DNA from: Pseudofrankia saprophytica
Lineage (GTDB): Bacteria; Actinomycetota; Actinomycetes; Frankiales; Frankiaceae
DNA length: 64,000 bases
NCBI RefSeq assembly: GCF_000235425.2
Contig: NZ_KI912267.1
Location: forward strand, 1,229,290-1,293,289
Reading direction: 5' to 3'
Shown here: positions 25,313 to 34,618 of the stretch, in pieces
Numbering within the stretch: position 1 is the stretch's first letter
Layout of the letters: each line of letters begins with the position of its first letter
Position numbers and translations under genes: made by a program
Notes under the pieces: model-generated
What the model was told of the DNA's origin: nothing
The model's input: the letters and a program-made list of their open reading frames with translations, nothing else
The model's database searches: none

Positions 25313-27079
25313 ATGCACGCGCCTTCCCGCGTCCATTTTCTTTCCCGTGTCCTCGTCCGGACGCTTCGCGACGACCCGGCCGAGGCCGAGACGACCAACC
25401 ACCGGTTGCTGGTGCGCGGCGGATACATCCGCAAGACCACCGCCGGCGTGTACAGCTACCTGCCACTCGGGCTACGCGTCCTGCGCAAGATCGAAGACGT
25501 CGTGCGCGAGGAGATGACGGCTGCCGGGTGCCAGGAGCTGCTGATGCCGGCGCTGATGCCCCGCGAACTGTGGGAACGCACCGGCCGGTGGGACCGCTAC
25601 GGCGACCTGATGTTCCGCGTGACGGATCGCAGGGGTAGCGAGCTCTGCCTGGGCCCGACGCACGAGGAGCTGGTCACCAGCCTGGTCGCGGGCGAGATCG
25701 AAAGCTACCGCGACCTGCCGCTGCGGGTCTTCCAGATCCAGACCAAGTACCGCGACGAGCTGCGGCCGCGCGCCGGTCTCCTGCGCTCCCGGGACTTCGT
25801 CATGAAGGACGCCTACAGCTTCCACGACGGTCAGGACTCGCTGCGCGAGACCTACCGGGCCATGTACCACGCCTACGAGCGGGTCTTCACGCGCTGTGGG
25901 TTGCGGTTCCGCGCCGTCCGGGCGCAGGCCGGCGAGATCGGCGGCGACGTGAACCACGAGTTCATGGCGCCCACCGAGGTCGGTGAGGACCTCGTCGTCC
26001 ACTCGCCCGGGGGCACCTACGCCGCGAACCTGGAGGCGGCGACCTGCGCCCGGCCGGCGCCGGTCGAACCGGGTACCCGTCCACTGCGCCGCGCTCACAC
26101 GCCGGGGGCACGCAGCGTCGACGAGGTGGCAGGGTTCCTCGAGATCCCGGCGAACCAGGTCCTGAAGTGCCTGCTCTACAAGATCCCGGCGGGCGAAGGG
26201 ACAGAGGTCGTGGCCGTGCTGTGCCCGGGAGACCGCGAGGTCAACGAGCACAAGCTCGCGCGAGTGCTCGGCGCGGCGCCCGTCCTCCTGGACGCCGCGG
26301 ACTTCGCCGGGTACCCGGCCCTGGTGCGCGGGCATGTCGGCCCGGTCGGGCTCGCTCCCCACGTCGGCAGGATCGTCGCGGACCATCACGTGGCGGCCGG
26401 CCGTGACTGGTGCGCCGGCGCGAACGAGCTCGACCACCATCTGACCGGCTGTAACCGGGGGCGCGACTTCGAGCCGGACGAGTGGGCCGACATCGTCGAC
26501 GTCCGTGCCGGTGACCCGTCTCCGGATGGCGCCGGGCCCCTCGCGGTCGAGCGCGCCGTCGAGATCGGACACATCTTCCAGCTCGGCACCAGGTACACCG
26601 TGCCGCTGGAGGCGACGTTCCTGGACGCGGCGGGCAAGGACCTGCCGATGGTGATGGGCTGCTACGGGATCGGAATCAGCCGCCTCCTGTCGGTCGTGGT
26701 CGAGCAGCACCACGACGAGCACGGCGTCATCTGGCCGGCGCCCCTCGCGCCCTACGACGTCCAGGTGATCCCGCTGGGCCGCAAGGTCGACGCGGCCGTC
26801 GTCCGGGCCGTCACCGACGCGCTCGCGGAAGCCGGTCTCGACGTGCTCGTCGACGACCGCCCGGGCGGCTCCGCCGGCGTCCGGTTCGCCGACGCCGACC
26901 TCATCGGCTGCCCCTACCAGGTCATCGTCGGTCGCCGCGCGGCCGAGGGCATCGTCGAGCTCCGGACCCGCGACCGTTCGATCGTCACCGAGACCTCCGT
27001 CGACGACCTCGCCGCCGTCCTTGCCGCCGTCCTTGCCCGACTCCACGACGCCCGCCGAGCTCCGGTCTCCCGGGCGTAG
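25313..27079 (+). CDS. proS: prolyl-tRNA synthetase, bacterial type with editing domain
   Basis: 588 residues, the normal length of bacterial ProRS. It charges tRNA-Pro with proline in the cytosol. Class II motifs: motif 1 region GLRVLRKIEDVVREEM, motif 2 KYRDELRPRAGLLRSRDFV, motif 3 GCYGIGISRLLSVV. The YbaK-like insertion that hydrolyses mischarged Ala-tRNA-Pro lies at about 220-400 (FLEIPANQVLKCLLYKIP). The anticodon-binding domain is C-terminal (YDVQVIPLGRKVDAAVV). The start is preceded by GGAG eight bases upstream. A hairpin-rich leader precedes it and a tandem-repeat/hairpin follows it, unusual for this gene. Confidence 0.95.
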   Translation: MHAPSRVHFLSRVLVRTLRDDPAEAETTNHRLLVRGGYIRKTTAGVYSYLPLGLRVLRKIEDVVREEMTAAGCQELLMPALMPRELWERTGRWDRYGDLMFRVTDRRGSELCLGPTHEELVTSLVAGEIESYRDLPLRVFQIQTKYRDELRPRAGLLRSRDFVMKDAYSFHDGQDSLRETYRAMYHAYERVFTRCGLRFRAVRAQAGEIGGDVNHEFMAPTEVGEDLVVHSPGGTYAANLEAATCARPAPVEPGTRPLRRAHTPGARSVDEVAGFLEIPANQVLKCLLYKIPAGEGTEVVAVLCPGDREVNEHKLARVLGAAPVLLDAADFAGYPALVRGHVGPVGLAPHVGRIVADHHVAAGRDWCAGANELDHHLTGCNRGRDFEPDEWADIVDVRAGDPSPDGAGPLAVERAVEIGHIFQLGTRYTVPLEATFLDAAGKDLPMVMGCYGIGISRLLSVVVEQHHDEHGVIWPAPLAPYDVQVIPLGRKVDAAVVRAVTDALAEAGLDVLVDDRPGGSAGVRFADADLIGCPYQVIVGRRAAEGIVELRTRDRSIVTETSVDDLAAVLAAVLARLHDARRAPVSRA

Positions 27080-27097
27080 GGCTCCCAGCGCCGGGAC

Positions 27098-27193
27098 TTC
27101 CGTCACGGGTTCCGTCACGGGTTCCGTCACGGGTTCCGTCACGGGTTCCGTCACGGGTTCCGTCACGGGTTCCGTCACGGGTTCCGTCACGGG
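27098..27193. repeat. 8 x 12-bp perfect tandem repeat
   Basis: TTCCGTCACGGG repeated eight times without a mismatch, starting 18 bases after the proS stop codon. Each unit holds a small near-palindrome (CCGTCACGG). The twelfth-base period keeps frames open on both strands (giving VTGS or VTEP repeats), but these frames have no other coding support. The last GGG is also the start of the following hairpin. Confidence 0.97.
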
Positions 27194-27237
27194 AAGCGCG
27201 CGTCCTGACCCACACCACGTCAGGACGCGCGCTTCCC
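27191..27237. terminator. perfect 19-bp hairpin downstream of proS
   Basis: Stem 27191-27209 (GGGAAGCGCGCGTCCTGAC) pairs perfectly with 27219-27237 around the loop CCACACCAC. There is no U tract, as is common for actinomycete terminators. It would end proS transcripts that have read through the tandem repeat. Confidence 0.85.
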
Positions 27238-27322
27238 GCTTCACCGGCATGGCGCCCGTCGTCCTTCTCACCAAATCGGCGCCATGGACGTATCGGTGGC
27301 TGGCGGGCGGAGGCGGTATTCG

Positions 27323-27346
27323 CGACATCCTTCTCACGACATCCTT
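27323..27346. repeat. direct repeat CGACATCCTT upstream of hpnH
   Basis: CGACATCCTT at 27323-27332 and again at 27337-27346, 14 bases apart, about 102 bases upstream of the hpnH start. It may lie in the hpnH promoter and serve as a regulator half-site pair. Confidence 0.35.
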
Positions 27347-27447
27347 ACGCCCGGCGCCACGGAAACCCCTCGCCTAGGGTGACCAAACAAAGGACAATGC
27401 ACGGCCGCCACGGCGGACGGCTGGTGAGAGCGGCGGGAAGGGCGTAG

Positions 27448-28566
27448 ATGAGTATTCCCCGGCGTCAGGCGATCAAAATCGGCGCGTACATTCTCAAGCA
27501 GCGGCTCGCGGGTCGGACGAAGTTTCCGATCACGCTGGAGCTGGAACCGCTGTTCGCCTGTAACCTCGCCTGCGTGGGCTGCGGAAAGATCCAGCACCCC
27601 GCGGACATCCTGAAGCAGCGCATGCCGGTCGAGCAGGCGCTCGCGGCGGTGGACGAGTGCGGCGCGCCGGTGGTGTGCCTGGCGGGCGGCGAGCCGCTCA
27701 TGCACCCGCAGGTCGAGGAGATCGTCGCCGGACTGGTGCAGCGGAAGAAGTTCATCTTCCTGTGCACCAACGCGCTGCTCCTGCCAAAGAAGATCGACAA
27801 GCTGCGGCCGTCGCCGTACCTGTCGCTCGCGGTGCACATCGACGGCCTCGAGGAGCGCCACGACGCGTCGGTGGCGAAGCAGGGTGTCTTCGCCCAGGCC
27901 GTGGACGCCATCAGGGACGCCCAGCGGCGCGGATTCCGGGTCACCACCAACACGACTTTCTTCAACACCGACACCCCGCAGACCGTGATGGAGGTGCTCG
28001 ACTACCTCAACAACGACCTGAAGGTCGACGGGATGATGCTGTCGCCGGCCTACGCGTACGAGAAGGCGCCTGGCCAGGACAAGTTCATGGGCGTCGAGGA
28101 GACCCGGAATCTGTTCCGCGAGGCATTCGCCGGCGGCCGCCGCGACCGCTGGCGGATCAACCACTCGCCGCTGTACCTCGACTTCCTCGAGGGCAAGGTC
28201 GACTTTCCCTGCACCGCTTGGGGAATTCCGTCCTACTCGCTGCTCGGCTGGCAGAAGCCCTGCTATCTGATGGGCGACGGATACGCCAAGTCCTACCAGG
28301 AACTGCTGGAGACCACGGACTGGGAGGCGTACGGCCGGGGCCGCGACCCGCGCTGCGACAACTGCATGGCGCACTGCGGCTACGAGCCGACCGCGCTCTC
28401 CGCGACCATGGCGTCGCTACGCGAGTCGATCCGCGCCGCCAGCAGCTCCGCCGCCCCGGCCGTCCTGCCGTCCCTGCTCGGCGGCACCCGCAAGCGCGCG
28501 ACCGTGGCCGTCCCCCGGCAGGCGTCGCCGGCAGCGGCCGACGCGCCCGAAAAGATCGGCGCCTAG
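27448..28566 (+). CDS. hpnH: adenosyl-hopene transferase HpnH, radical SAM
   Basis: 372 residues. HpnH joins a 5'-deoxyadenosyl group from SAM to hopene (diploptene), the first step to extended C35 hopanoids in the membrane. The radical SAM cluster is C38-x3-C42-x2-C45 (CNLACVGCGK). Further signatures: LAGGEPLMHPQVEEI, AVHIDGLEERHDASV, and the late Cys group CDNCMAHCGYEP. The last 50 residues are an Ala/Pro-rich tail. Other hopanoid genes (shc, hpnG) are not in the window, so the gene stands apart here. The leader has GGGAAGGG before the ATG. Confidence 0.96.
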   Translation: MSIPRRQAIKIGAYILKQRLAGRTKFPITLELEPLFACNLACVGCGKIQHPADILKQRMPVEQALAAVDECGAPVVCLAGGEPLMHPQVEEIVAGLVQRKKFIFLCTNALLLPKKIDKLRPSPYLSLAVHIDGLEERHDASVAKQGVFAQAVDAIRDAQRRGFRVTTNTTFFNTDTPQTVMEVLDYLNNDLKVDGMMLSPAYAYEKAPGQDKFMGVEETRNLFREAFAGGRRDRWRINHSPLYLDFLEGKVDFPCTAWGIPSYSLLGWQKPCYLMGDGYAKSYQELLETTDWEAYGRGRDPRCDNCMAHCGYEPTALSATMASLRESIRAASSSAAPAVLPSLLGGTRKRATVAVPRQASPAAADAPEKIGA

Positions 28567-28574
28567 CGCGCCGC

Positions 28575-28609
28575 GCCGACCCGGGCCGATCCGCCCGGCC
28601 CGGGTCGGC
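28575..28609. terminator. 13-bp hairpin between convergent genes
   Basis: GCCGACCCGGGCC, loop GATCCGCCC, GGCCCGGGTCGGC: a perfect stem nine bases after the hpnH stop and 56 before the end of the convergent RsbW-type gene. Its place and symmetry suit a bidirectional terminator without a U tract. Confidence 0.8.
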
Positions 28610-28664
28610 CCAGGTCGGCGACGCGGCCCACGCGGCTCAGCGGGCGGCCTCGCAATGGGGCGGC

Positions 28665-29102
28665 CTATCCCAGGTCGCCGCGCCGCTTCGCCAGCTCGAT
28701 GGTCACCCGATTGCCCGGCCCGATGGAGCTGGAGACCTCGCCGGCGAGCGCGCTCAGCACCGTCCACGCGAACGTGTCCTTCGACGGCGATTCGCCGTCG
28801 AGGCTCTCCACCGAGACGGTGACCCGCATCAGACCGGGCGAGAGCGCGAACGCGCACTCCAGCGCGGAGCCGGGGACGGCGGAGACCAGCAGCAGCGCGG
28901 ACGCCTCGTCCACCGCGATCCGCAGGTCCTCGATGTCATCGAGGGTGAAGTCCAGCCGGGCGGCGAGCGACGCCGTCGCGGTACGCAGAACGGCGAGGTA
29001 GGCGCCCGCGGCCGGAATGGTGAGCTGCACGACGTCGCGCGGGCCGCCACCGTGGGCACCGCTGGAGTCGCCCGGGCCATCGGCTGAAGGCGTCGGATCC
29101 AC
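28665..29102 (-). CDS. RsbW-type anti-sigma factor kinase (HATPase)
   Basis: 145 residues from a GTG with GGGGAG seven bases upstream. The GHKL ATPase N box is recognisable in DIEDLRIAVDEASALLL, and the strand pattern (RVTVSVESLDGES; FAWTVLSALAGEVSS) fits the Streptomyces/Frankia RsbW-like group. These bind a stress sigma factor and phosphorylate its antagonist. Usually a sigB/F-type sigma gene follows; here the convergent hpnH follows instead, so the partner must be elsewhere. An ATG at 29216 would add a basic tail without support. Confidence 0.85.
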   Translation of the reverse strand: MDPTPSADGPGDSSGAHGGGPRDVVQLTIPAAGAYLAVLRTATASLAARLDFTLDDIEDLRIAVDEASALLLVSAVPGSALECAFALSPGLMRVTVSVESLDGESPSKDTFAWTVLSALAGEVSSSIGPGNRVTIELAKRRGDLG

Positions 29103-29382
29103 GTTCTGCTCCCCAGTGCTGCGTCGTTGCGGTGGCGAGACCTCGTCACCGGCAGTGAGTTCCAGTCTTGGTCCCCCGGATGGGCACGTACCTAACGACC
29201 ACATCATCCGGACCACTACATCATCTGGTCTCGCGGACGCGCCAGGGCCGCTCGCGGCCGGGCCTCGACCAGTGGCCGGCGCGCCCGCTTTCGTCTCGGA
29301 GCGCGAGGACGGCCTGCGGTCCCCACGGCGCCGAGCTTCGCGCCCGGCTCGTTCGGCTCGGCCGACCTTGCCGGGTCCGGTG

Positions 29383-30534
29383 CTACAGGCCCAGGTGGCG
29401 GGCTATGAGCATCTTCTGGACTTCCGACGTGCCCTCGCCGATTTCCAGGATCTTGGCGTCACGCCAGTGGCGGGCGACCGGGTACTCGTTCATGAAGCCG
29501 TAGCCCCCGAAGATCTGGGTCGCCTCGCGGGCGTTCGTCACCGCCGCCTCCGAGGAGAACAGCTTGGCGATCGCCGCCTCCTTCTTGAAGGGCAGGCCGG
29601 CGAGCATTCTGGCCGCGGCGTCGTAGTAGGCGGTGCGGGCGACGTGCGTCCGCGCCTCCATCTCGGCGATCTTGAACCGGATCCCCTGGTAGGTGCCGAT
29701 CGGGGCACCGAACGCCTGGCGCTCCTTCGCGTACTTCACCGACTCGTCGACGCAGGCCTGCGCGAGGCCGACGGACAGCGCCGAGATCGCGATCCGGCCC
29801 TCGTCGAGGATTCGCAGGAAGTTCGCGTAGCCGCGGCCGCGCTCGCCGAGCAGGTTCGCCGCCGGCACCCGCACGTCGGCGAAGGACAGCGGGTGGGTGT
29901 CGGAGGCATGCCAGCCGACCTTGGAGTACGCGGGCTCGGCGGTGAAGCCGGGTGTCGGGACCGGAACGATGATCGTGGAGATTTCGGCCTTGCCCGCCTC
30001 GGAGCGGTCGGTGACGGCGGTGACGGTGACGACGCGGGTGATGTCGGTGCCCGAGTTGGTGATGAACGCCTTCGAGCCGTTGATCAGCCATTCGTCGCCC
30101 TCGAGGCGGCCGGTGGTGCGGGTGCCGCCCGCGTCGCTGCCGGCGCCGGGCTCGGTCAGGCCGAACGCGCCGAGCGCGCGCCCGCTCGTCAGCTCCGGCA
30201 GCCACTGGAGGCGCTGCTCCTCGGTCCCGAACCGGTAGATCGGCATCGCGCCGAGCCCGACGCCCGCCTCCAGGGTGATCGCGACCGACGAGTCGACCCG
30301 CGCAAGCTCCTCGATCGCCAGGCACAGCGTGAAGTACTCGGCGCCCTGGCCGCCGTACTCCTCCGGGAACGGCAGCCCGAACAGCCCCAGTTCGCCCATC
30401 TGGGCGACGACCTTGTAGGGGAACGTCTTCGTCTCGTCGTGGTAGGCCGCGACCGGCGCGACGACCTCGCGGGCGAACTGTTCGACGGTCGCCCGCAGCG
30501 CCTCCTGCTCGTCGGTGAGCCGGGTGTCAGGCAT
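29383..30534 (-). CDS. acyl-CoA dehydrogenase, fadE19-like position
   Basis: 383 residues, standard length. FAD and substrate motifs: [34 protein letters not shown]-terminal [18 protein letters not shown]. The catalytic Glu is in [20 protein letters not shown], the medium/short-chain position. True isovaleryl-CoA dehydrogenases lack Glu there, so the name isovaleryl-CoA dehydrogenase should not be assumed. It overlaps accA by eight bases and is the last gene of an accD-accA-fadE operon, like accD1-accA1-fadE19 of M. tuberculosis. Probable role: oxidation of a branched short acyl-CoA before carboxylation. Confidence 0.92.
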   Translation of the reverse strand: MPDTRLTDEQEALRATVEQFAREVVAPVAAYHDETKTFPYKVVAQMGELGLFGLPFPEEYGGQGAEYFTLCLAIEELARVDSSVAITLEAGVGLGAMPIYRFGTEEQRLQWLPELTSGRALGAFGLTEPGAGSDAGGTRTTGRLEGDEWLINGSKAFITNSGTDITRVVTVTAVTDRSEAGKAEISTIIVPVPTPGFTAEPAYSKVGWHASDTHPLSFADVRVPAANLLGERGRGYANFLRILDEGRIAISALSVGLAQACVDESVKYAKERQAFGAPIGTYQGIRFKIAEMEARTHVARTAYYDAAARMLAGLPFKKEAAIAKLFSSEAAVTNAREATQIFGGYGFMNEYPVARHWRDAKILEIGEGTSEVQKMLIARHLGL

Positions 30535-32707
30535 CGTGGCGCTCCTTACTGGTCAGCTCGGCGGTGTCCGGCTCGGCGGTGTCCGGCTCGGCGGTGTCCG
30601 GCTCGACGACGGCGAGGAGGGCGTCGAGGTCGACCCGTGCTCCGACGTCGACCAGCACGTCCTTGACCAGGCCGGTGACCGGCGCGGTGACCGCGTGCTC
30701 CATCTTCATCGCCTCGACGACGGCGAGCCGTTGGCCCGCGGTGACGGTGTCACCGGCGGCGACGTCGACCGCGATGACCGTGCCAGGCATGGGGCTGCGG
30801 GCCTGCCCGTCGCCGGCCGCCGCCGCGGCGGCACCCGGTTCGCGTACCCACTCGGCGAGCGGCCACGCGGCCCCGCCGGTGCCGACCCACAGCACGCCGG
30901 AGGTCGCTCCGGGGGTCGTAGGGCCGTCCGTGACGTACCAGTTGGTCGTCACGCCGTCGAGCGTGACGAGCAGCCGTTCCGCCTTGGCGGCCAGGTCAGG
31001 GCCGGCAACCGCGACGGACACCGCGATCGGCGCCCGCCGGTCGATGCGCACCGACGCCGCGGCAGGCGTGCCGCGCACGTCCACCCGGTGGCGCGCGCCG
31101 CCGCCCGCGTCGATCGTCCAGGACAGCCAGGCGTCGTCGCCGACCCGCCAGCCCGAAGGGATGTCCCACGGGTCGACGACCGGCCCCGCCGGGCCGAGCC
31201 GCGACAGCTGCGCGAGCGCGTACACGGCGAGCACGTCCGCCGGCGGGCCGCCGACGCCGACGCCGCCGCAGGCGCCGTCGGTGGCGCCCGCCGACCCGCC
31301 CGCCATCCCGCCCGCGCCCGCCGCCGCGTGGCGGGTGGTCGTGAGACCGGCGAGGTGGCGTTCGACCAGGCCGGTGTCCAGCGCGCCCGCGCGGACGTCG
31401 GGGTGGGTCAGCAGGGTGCGCAGGAAGCCGATGTTGGTGGTCACGCCGAGCAGCACAGTGCCGGCGAGCGCCGTGTCGAGTCGGCGCAGGGCGCCCGCGC
31501 GGTCCGGCGCCCAGGCGATCACCTTCGCCAGCATCGGGTCGTAGTCGGAGCCGACCGTCGAGCCGAGGGCGATCCCCGAGTCGACCCGCACCCCCTCGCC
31601 CGCGGGCTCCGCGAGGGCGAGGATCTCCCCACCCGTCGGCAGGAAGCCGCGGGACGCGTCCTCGGCGTAGACGCGGGCCTCGACGGCGTGGCCGGTGAGG
31701 ATGACGTCGGCCTGGCGCAGCCGCAGCGGCTCGCCGGCGGCGACGCGCAGCTGCTCGGCGACCAGGTCGACGCCGGTGACCAGCTCGGTGACCGGGTGCT
31801 CGACCTGCAGCCGGGTGTTCATCTCCAGGAAGTAGAACGTCTCCGGTTCGTCGCCAGCGACGATGAACTCGACCGTGCCGGCCCCGACGTAGCCGACGGC
31901 CGCGGCGGCGGTGACGGCGGCGGCGCCGATCCGCTTCCGGGTCGCCGCGCCCTCCGGGTGCGCGCCGAGCAGCGCCGACGGCGCCTCCTCGATGATCTTC
32001 TGGTGGCGTCGCTGAAGGCTGCACTCGCGTTCGCCGAGGTGGATGACGTTGCCGTGGGCGTCGGCGAGGACCTGCACCTCGATGTGCCGGGGGCGGTCGA
32101 CGTATCGCTCCAGGAACAGGGTGTCGTCGCCGAACGCGTTCGCCGCCTCGCGGCGGGCCGACGCGATCGCGTCGCCCAGTTCGTCCGCCGAGCGCACGAC
32201 GCGCATGCCCTTGCCACCGCCGCCGGCCGACGGCTTGATCAGCACCGGGAACCCGATCTCCTCGGCGGCCGCGGCCAGGGCCGCCTCGTCCATTCCGGGC
32301 TCGGCCCGGCCGGGGACCACCGGCACACCCGCCTCGATCATCGCGCGCTTCGCGGCGATCTTGTCGCCCATCACCTCGACCGCCCGCACCGGCGGGCCGA
32401 CGAAGACGATGCCGGTGTCGGCGCAGGCGGCGGCGAACGCCGCGTTCTCGGAGAGGAAGCCGTAGCCCGGGTGGATCGCGCGGGCGCCGGTCGCCCAGGC
32501 GGCGGCCAGCACCGCGGCGGGGTTCAGGTACGACTCACGCGCGGGCGCCGGGCCGATCCGGACCGCGGCGTCGGCCTCGCGGACGTGGCGCGCGCCGGCG
32601 TCCGCGTCCGAGTAGACCGCGACCGAGCGGATCCCGAGCTGTCGCAACGTCCGGATCACCCGGACCGCGATCTCCCCGCGGTTCGCCACCAGCACCGTGT
32701 CGAACAT
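30527..32707 (-). CDS. accA: acyl-CoA carboxylase alpha chain, biotin carboxylase plus biotinyl domain
   Basis: 726 residues. It carboxylates its own biotin using ATP and bicarbonate. Biotin carboxylase part: [20 protein letters not shown], the ATP-grasp Gly loop [12 protein letters not shown], and [15 protein letters not shown]. Biotinyl domain near the C-terminus with the biotin Lys in [10 protein letters not shown]. The tail has EPDTA three times, from a 15-base tandem repeat. The ATG at 32707 is preferred; a GTG at 32719 adds four residues. It pairs with the beta subunit gene upstream; by that partner it is probably the methylcrotonyl-CoA type. Confidence 0.94.
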   Translation of the reverse strand: MFDTVLVANRGEIAVRVIRTLRQLGIRSVAVYSDADAGARHVREADAAVRIGPAPARESYLNPAAVLAAAWATGARAIHPGYGFLSENAAFAAACADTGIVFVGPPVRAVEVMGDKIAAKRAMIEAGVPVVPGRAEPGMDEAALAAAAEEIGFPVLIKPSAGGGGKGMRVVRSADELGDAIASARREAANAFGDDTLFLERYVDRPRHIEVQVLADAHGNVIHLGERECSLQRRHQKIIEEAPSALLGAHPEGAATRKRIGAAAVTAAAAVGYVGAGTVEFIVAGDEPETFYFLEMNTRLQVEHPVTELVTGVDLVAEQLRVAAGEPLRLRQADVILTGHAVEARVYAEDASRGFLPTGGEILALAEPAGEGVRVDSGIALGSTVGSDYDPMLAKVIAWAPDRAGALRRLDTALAGTVLLGVTTNIGFLRTLLTHPDVRAGALDTGLVERHLAGLTTTRHAAAGAGGMAGGSAGATDGACGGVGVGGPPADVLAVYALAQLSRLGPAGPVVDPWDIPSGWRVGDDAWLSWTIDAGGGARHRVDVRGTPAAASVRIDRRAPIAVSVAVAGPDLAAKAERLLVTLDGVTTNWYVTDGPTTPGATSGVLWVGTGGAAWPLAEWVREPGAAAAAAGDGQARSPMPGTVIAVDVAAGDTVTAGQRLAVVEAMKMEHAVTAPVTGLVKDVLVDVGARVDLDALLAVVEPDTAEPDTAEPDTAELTSKERHDA
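30556..30600. repeat. 3 x 15-bp in-frame repeat in accA tail
   Basis: GCTCGGCGGTGTCCG three times in tandem without mismatch, encoding EPDTA three times on the minus strand just before the accA stop. Its position beside the overlap with the dehydrogenase gene means that length changes leave the overlap intact. Confidence 0.9.
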
Positions 32708-32804
32708 CGCCCCACTCACCTGTTCGTTGACCTCTGCTGTTTCGGCTGCCGTCTCCGACGCGGCGGGCCCACCCGCGGGTTCACGTGCGGGTTCGCGTGC
32801 GGGC

Positions 32805-34457
32805 TCACATGCGGAAGACGCCGTAGCCGCGATCGTCGATCGGGGCGTTCGCCGCGACGGACAACGCCAGCCCCAGGACGGTGCGGGTGTCGGCCGGGTC
32901 GATCACGCCGTCGTCCCAGAGCCGCGCCGTCGAGTGGTAAGGGCTGCCCTGCGCCTCGTACTGGTCCCGGATCGGCTGGCGGAACGTCTCCTCGGCATCG
33001 TGGCTCCAGTCCTGTCCCCTGGCCTCGAGCTGGTCGCGACGGATGGTGGCGAGCACCGCCGCCGCCTGGTCGCCACCCATCACCGAGATCCGCGCGTTCG
33101 GCCACATCCACAGAAAGCGCGGCGAGTATGCCCGGCCGCACATCGAGTAGTTGCCTGCGCCGAAGGAACCGCCGATGACGACGGTGAACTTCGGCACCCG
33201 GGCGCAGGCCACGGCCGTCACCATCTTCGCGCCATGCTTGGCGATGCCGCCGGCCTCGTACTCGCGGCCCACCATGAACCCGGTGATGTTCTGCAGGAAC
33301 AACAACGGGATCGAGCGGGCGTCGCAAAGCTCGACGAAATGCGCGCCCTTCAGAGCGGATTCGGAGAACAGCACTCCGTTGTTCGCGATGATCCCGACGG
33401 GATGCCCGTGGATCCTCGCCGTGCCGCACACCAGCGTCGAGCCGTACTCCCGCTTGAACTCGGCGAACCGGCTGCCGTCGACGACCCGCGCGATCACCTC
33501 GCGGACGTCGTACGGGACCTTCGCGTCGGTCGGGACGGCGGCGTACAGCGTCGAGGGGTCGACGGCCGGCGGCTCGGTCGGAGCCACATCCCAAGGGCGC
33601 GGCGCGCGCGGGCCGAGCGCGCCGACGATCTGGCGGACGATCCGCAGCGCGTCCGCGTCGTCCTCGGCGAGATGGTCGGTGACGCCGGACATACGCGAGT
33701 GCAGCAGGCCGCCGCCGAGCTCCTCCGCGGAGACGACCTCGCCGGTGGCCGCCTTCACCAGCGGCGGGCCGCCGAGGAAGATCGTGCCCTGGTCGCGCAC
33801 GATCACCGCCTCGTCGCTCATCGCCGGCACGTACGCGCCGCCGGCGGTGCACGAGCCGAGCACCGCCGCGATCTGCGGGATGTCCTGGCGGGACATCGTC
33901 GCCTGGTTGAAGAAGATCCGGCCGAAATGCTCCCGGTCGGGGAAGACGTCGTCCTGCAGCGGCAGGAACGCGCCACCCGAGTCGACCAGGTAGACGCAGG
34001 GCAGCCGGTTGTGCAGGGCCACCTCCTGGGCCCGGAGGTGCTTCTTCACCGTCATCGGGTAGTACGTGCCGCCCTTGACGGTGGCGTCGTTGGCGACGAT
34101 GACGCATTCGCGGCCGGAGACCCGGCCGATCCCGGTGATGATGCCCGCGCCCGGCGCGTCGCCGTCGTACATCCCGTCGGCGGCGAGCGGCGAGAGCTCC
34201 AGGAAGGGGCTGCCGCGGTCGAGCAACCCGTCGACCCGGTCGCGCGGCAGCAGCTTGCCCCGGTCGACGTGCCGGCGCACGGCGGCCTCGGGGCCGCTGC
34301 GCGCGCCGGCGAGTTTCGCGCGCAGCTCGGCGACGAGCCCCGCGTGCCGGGCCGCGTTCGCCCTGCCCTCCGCCGACCCCGCGTCGACCCTGCTGGTCAG
34401 CACCGCCCCCGCCGCCGGCCCGAGCGGGTGGGACCCGAGGTTAGTGGTCGCTAACAT
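32805..34457 (-). CDS. accD: acyl-CoA carboxylase beta chain, methylcrotonyl-CoA type
   Basis: 550 residues, carboxyltransferase fold in two crotonase-like halves. Diagnostic methylcrotonyl-CoA carboxylase patterns: [40 protein letters not shown], and [19 protein letters not shown], where propionyl-CoA carboxylases differ. C-half: [20 protein letters not shown] and [20 protein letters not shown]. With accA it would convert 3-methylcrotonyl-CoA to 3-methylglutaconyl-CoA in leucine breakdown. It is the first gene of the operon, and its start codon lies in one of two matching palindromes. No adjacent regulator gene. Confidence 0.94.
   Translation of the reverse strand: MLATTNLGSHPLGPAAGAVLTSRVDAGSAEGRANAARHAGLVAELRAKLAGARSGPEAAVRRHVDRGKLLPRDRVDGLLDRGSPFLELSPLAADGMYDGDAPGAGIITGIGRVSGRECVIVANDATVKGGTYYPMTVKKHLRAQEVALHNRLPCVYLVDSGGAFLPLQDDVFPDREHFGRIFFNQATMSRQDIPQIAAVLGSCTAGGAYVPAMSDEAVIVRDQGTIFLGGPPLVKAATGEVVSAEELGGGLLHSRMSGVTDHLAEDDADALRIVRQIVGALGPRAPRPWDVAPTEPPAVDPSTLYAAVPTDAKVPYDVREVIARVVDGSRFAEFKREYGSTLVCGTARIHGHPVGIIANNGVLFSESALKGAHFVELCDARSIPLLFLQNITGFMVGREYEAGGIAKHGAKMVTAVACARVPKFTVVIGGSFGAGNYSMCGRAYSPRFLWMWPNARISVMGGDQAAAVLATIRRDQLEARGQDWSHDAEETFRQPIRDQYEAQGSPYHSTARLWDDGVIDPADTRTVLGLALSVAANAPIDDRGYGVFRM
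34439..34456. promoter_or_regulatory. operator 1 of accD operon, overlaps start codon
   Basis: GGTTAGTG, GT, CGCTAACA: same design as operator 2 with two deviations. It covers the first two bases of the accD start codon (complement of 34455-34457). A dimer bound here would stop transcription or translation of the operon. Confidence 0.7.
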
Positions 34458-34464
34458 GCCGCCA

Positions 34465-34482
34465 GGTTAGCGCCCGCTAACC
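34465..34482. promoter_or_regulatory. operator 2 of accD operon, perfect palindrome
   Basis: GGTTAGCG, CC, CGCTAACC: a perfect 8-base inverted repeat. Its centre is 26 bases from that of operator 1. The size and symmetry fit a TetR-family repressor, the usual controllers of such operons in actinobacteria; the regulator is not in this window. Confidence 0.75.
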
Positions 34483-34618
34483 GCAGACGCCAGTCCAGCG
34501 ACGCGGGCTCGGAGCGTGTTCTGACCGAATTGGGGCACAGGTTGCCGACCGGAAAGCTCGGGGCTGGCAGCGACGTTCCTCCGACGATGGCGGGAAGGCC
34601 GGGTGCCTGCCGGCCTCG

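Noticed and set aside
27098..27193. CRISPR array
   Set aside because: Units are 12 bases and directly contiguous, with no spacers and no cas genes.
27021..27377. Open frames over the 12-bp array that would encode VTGS or VTEP repeat proteins
   Set aside because: The frames stay open only because the period is a multiple of three. There is no ribosome-binding site, no coding bias outside the repeat, and the array continues into a terminator-like hairpin.
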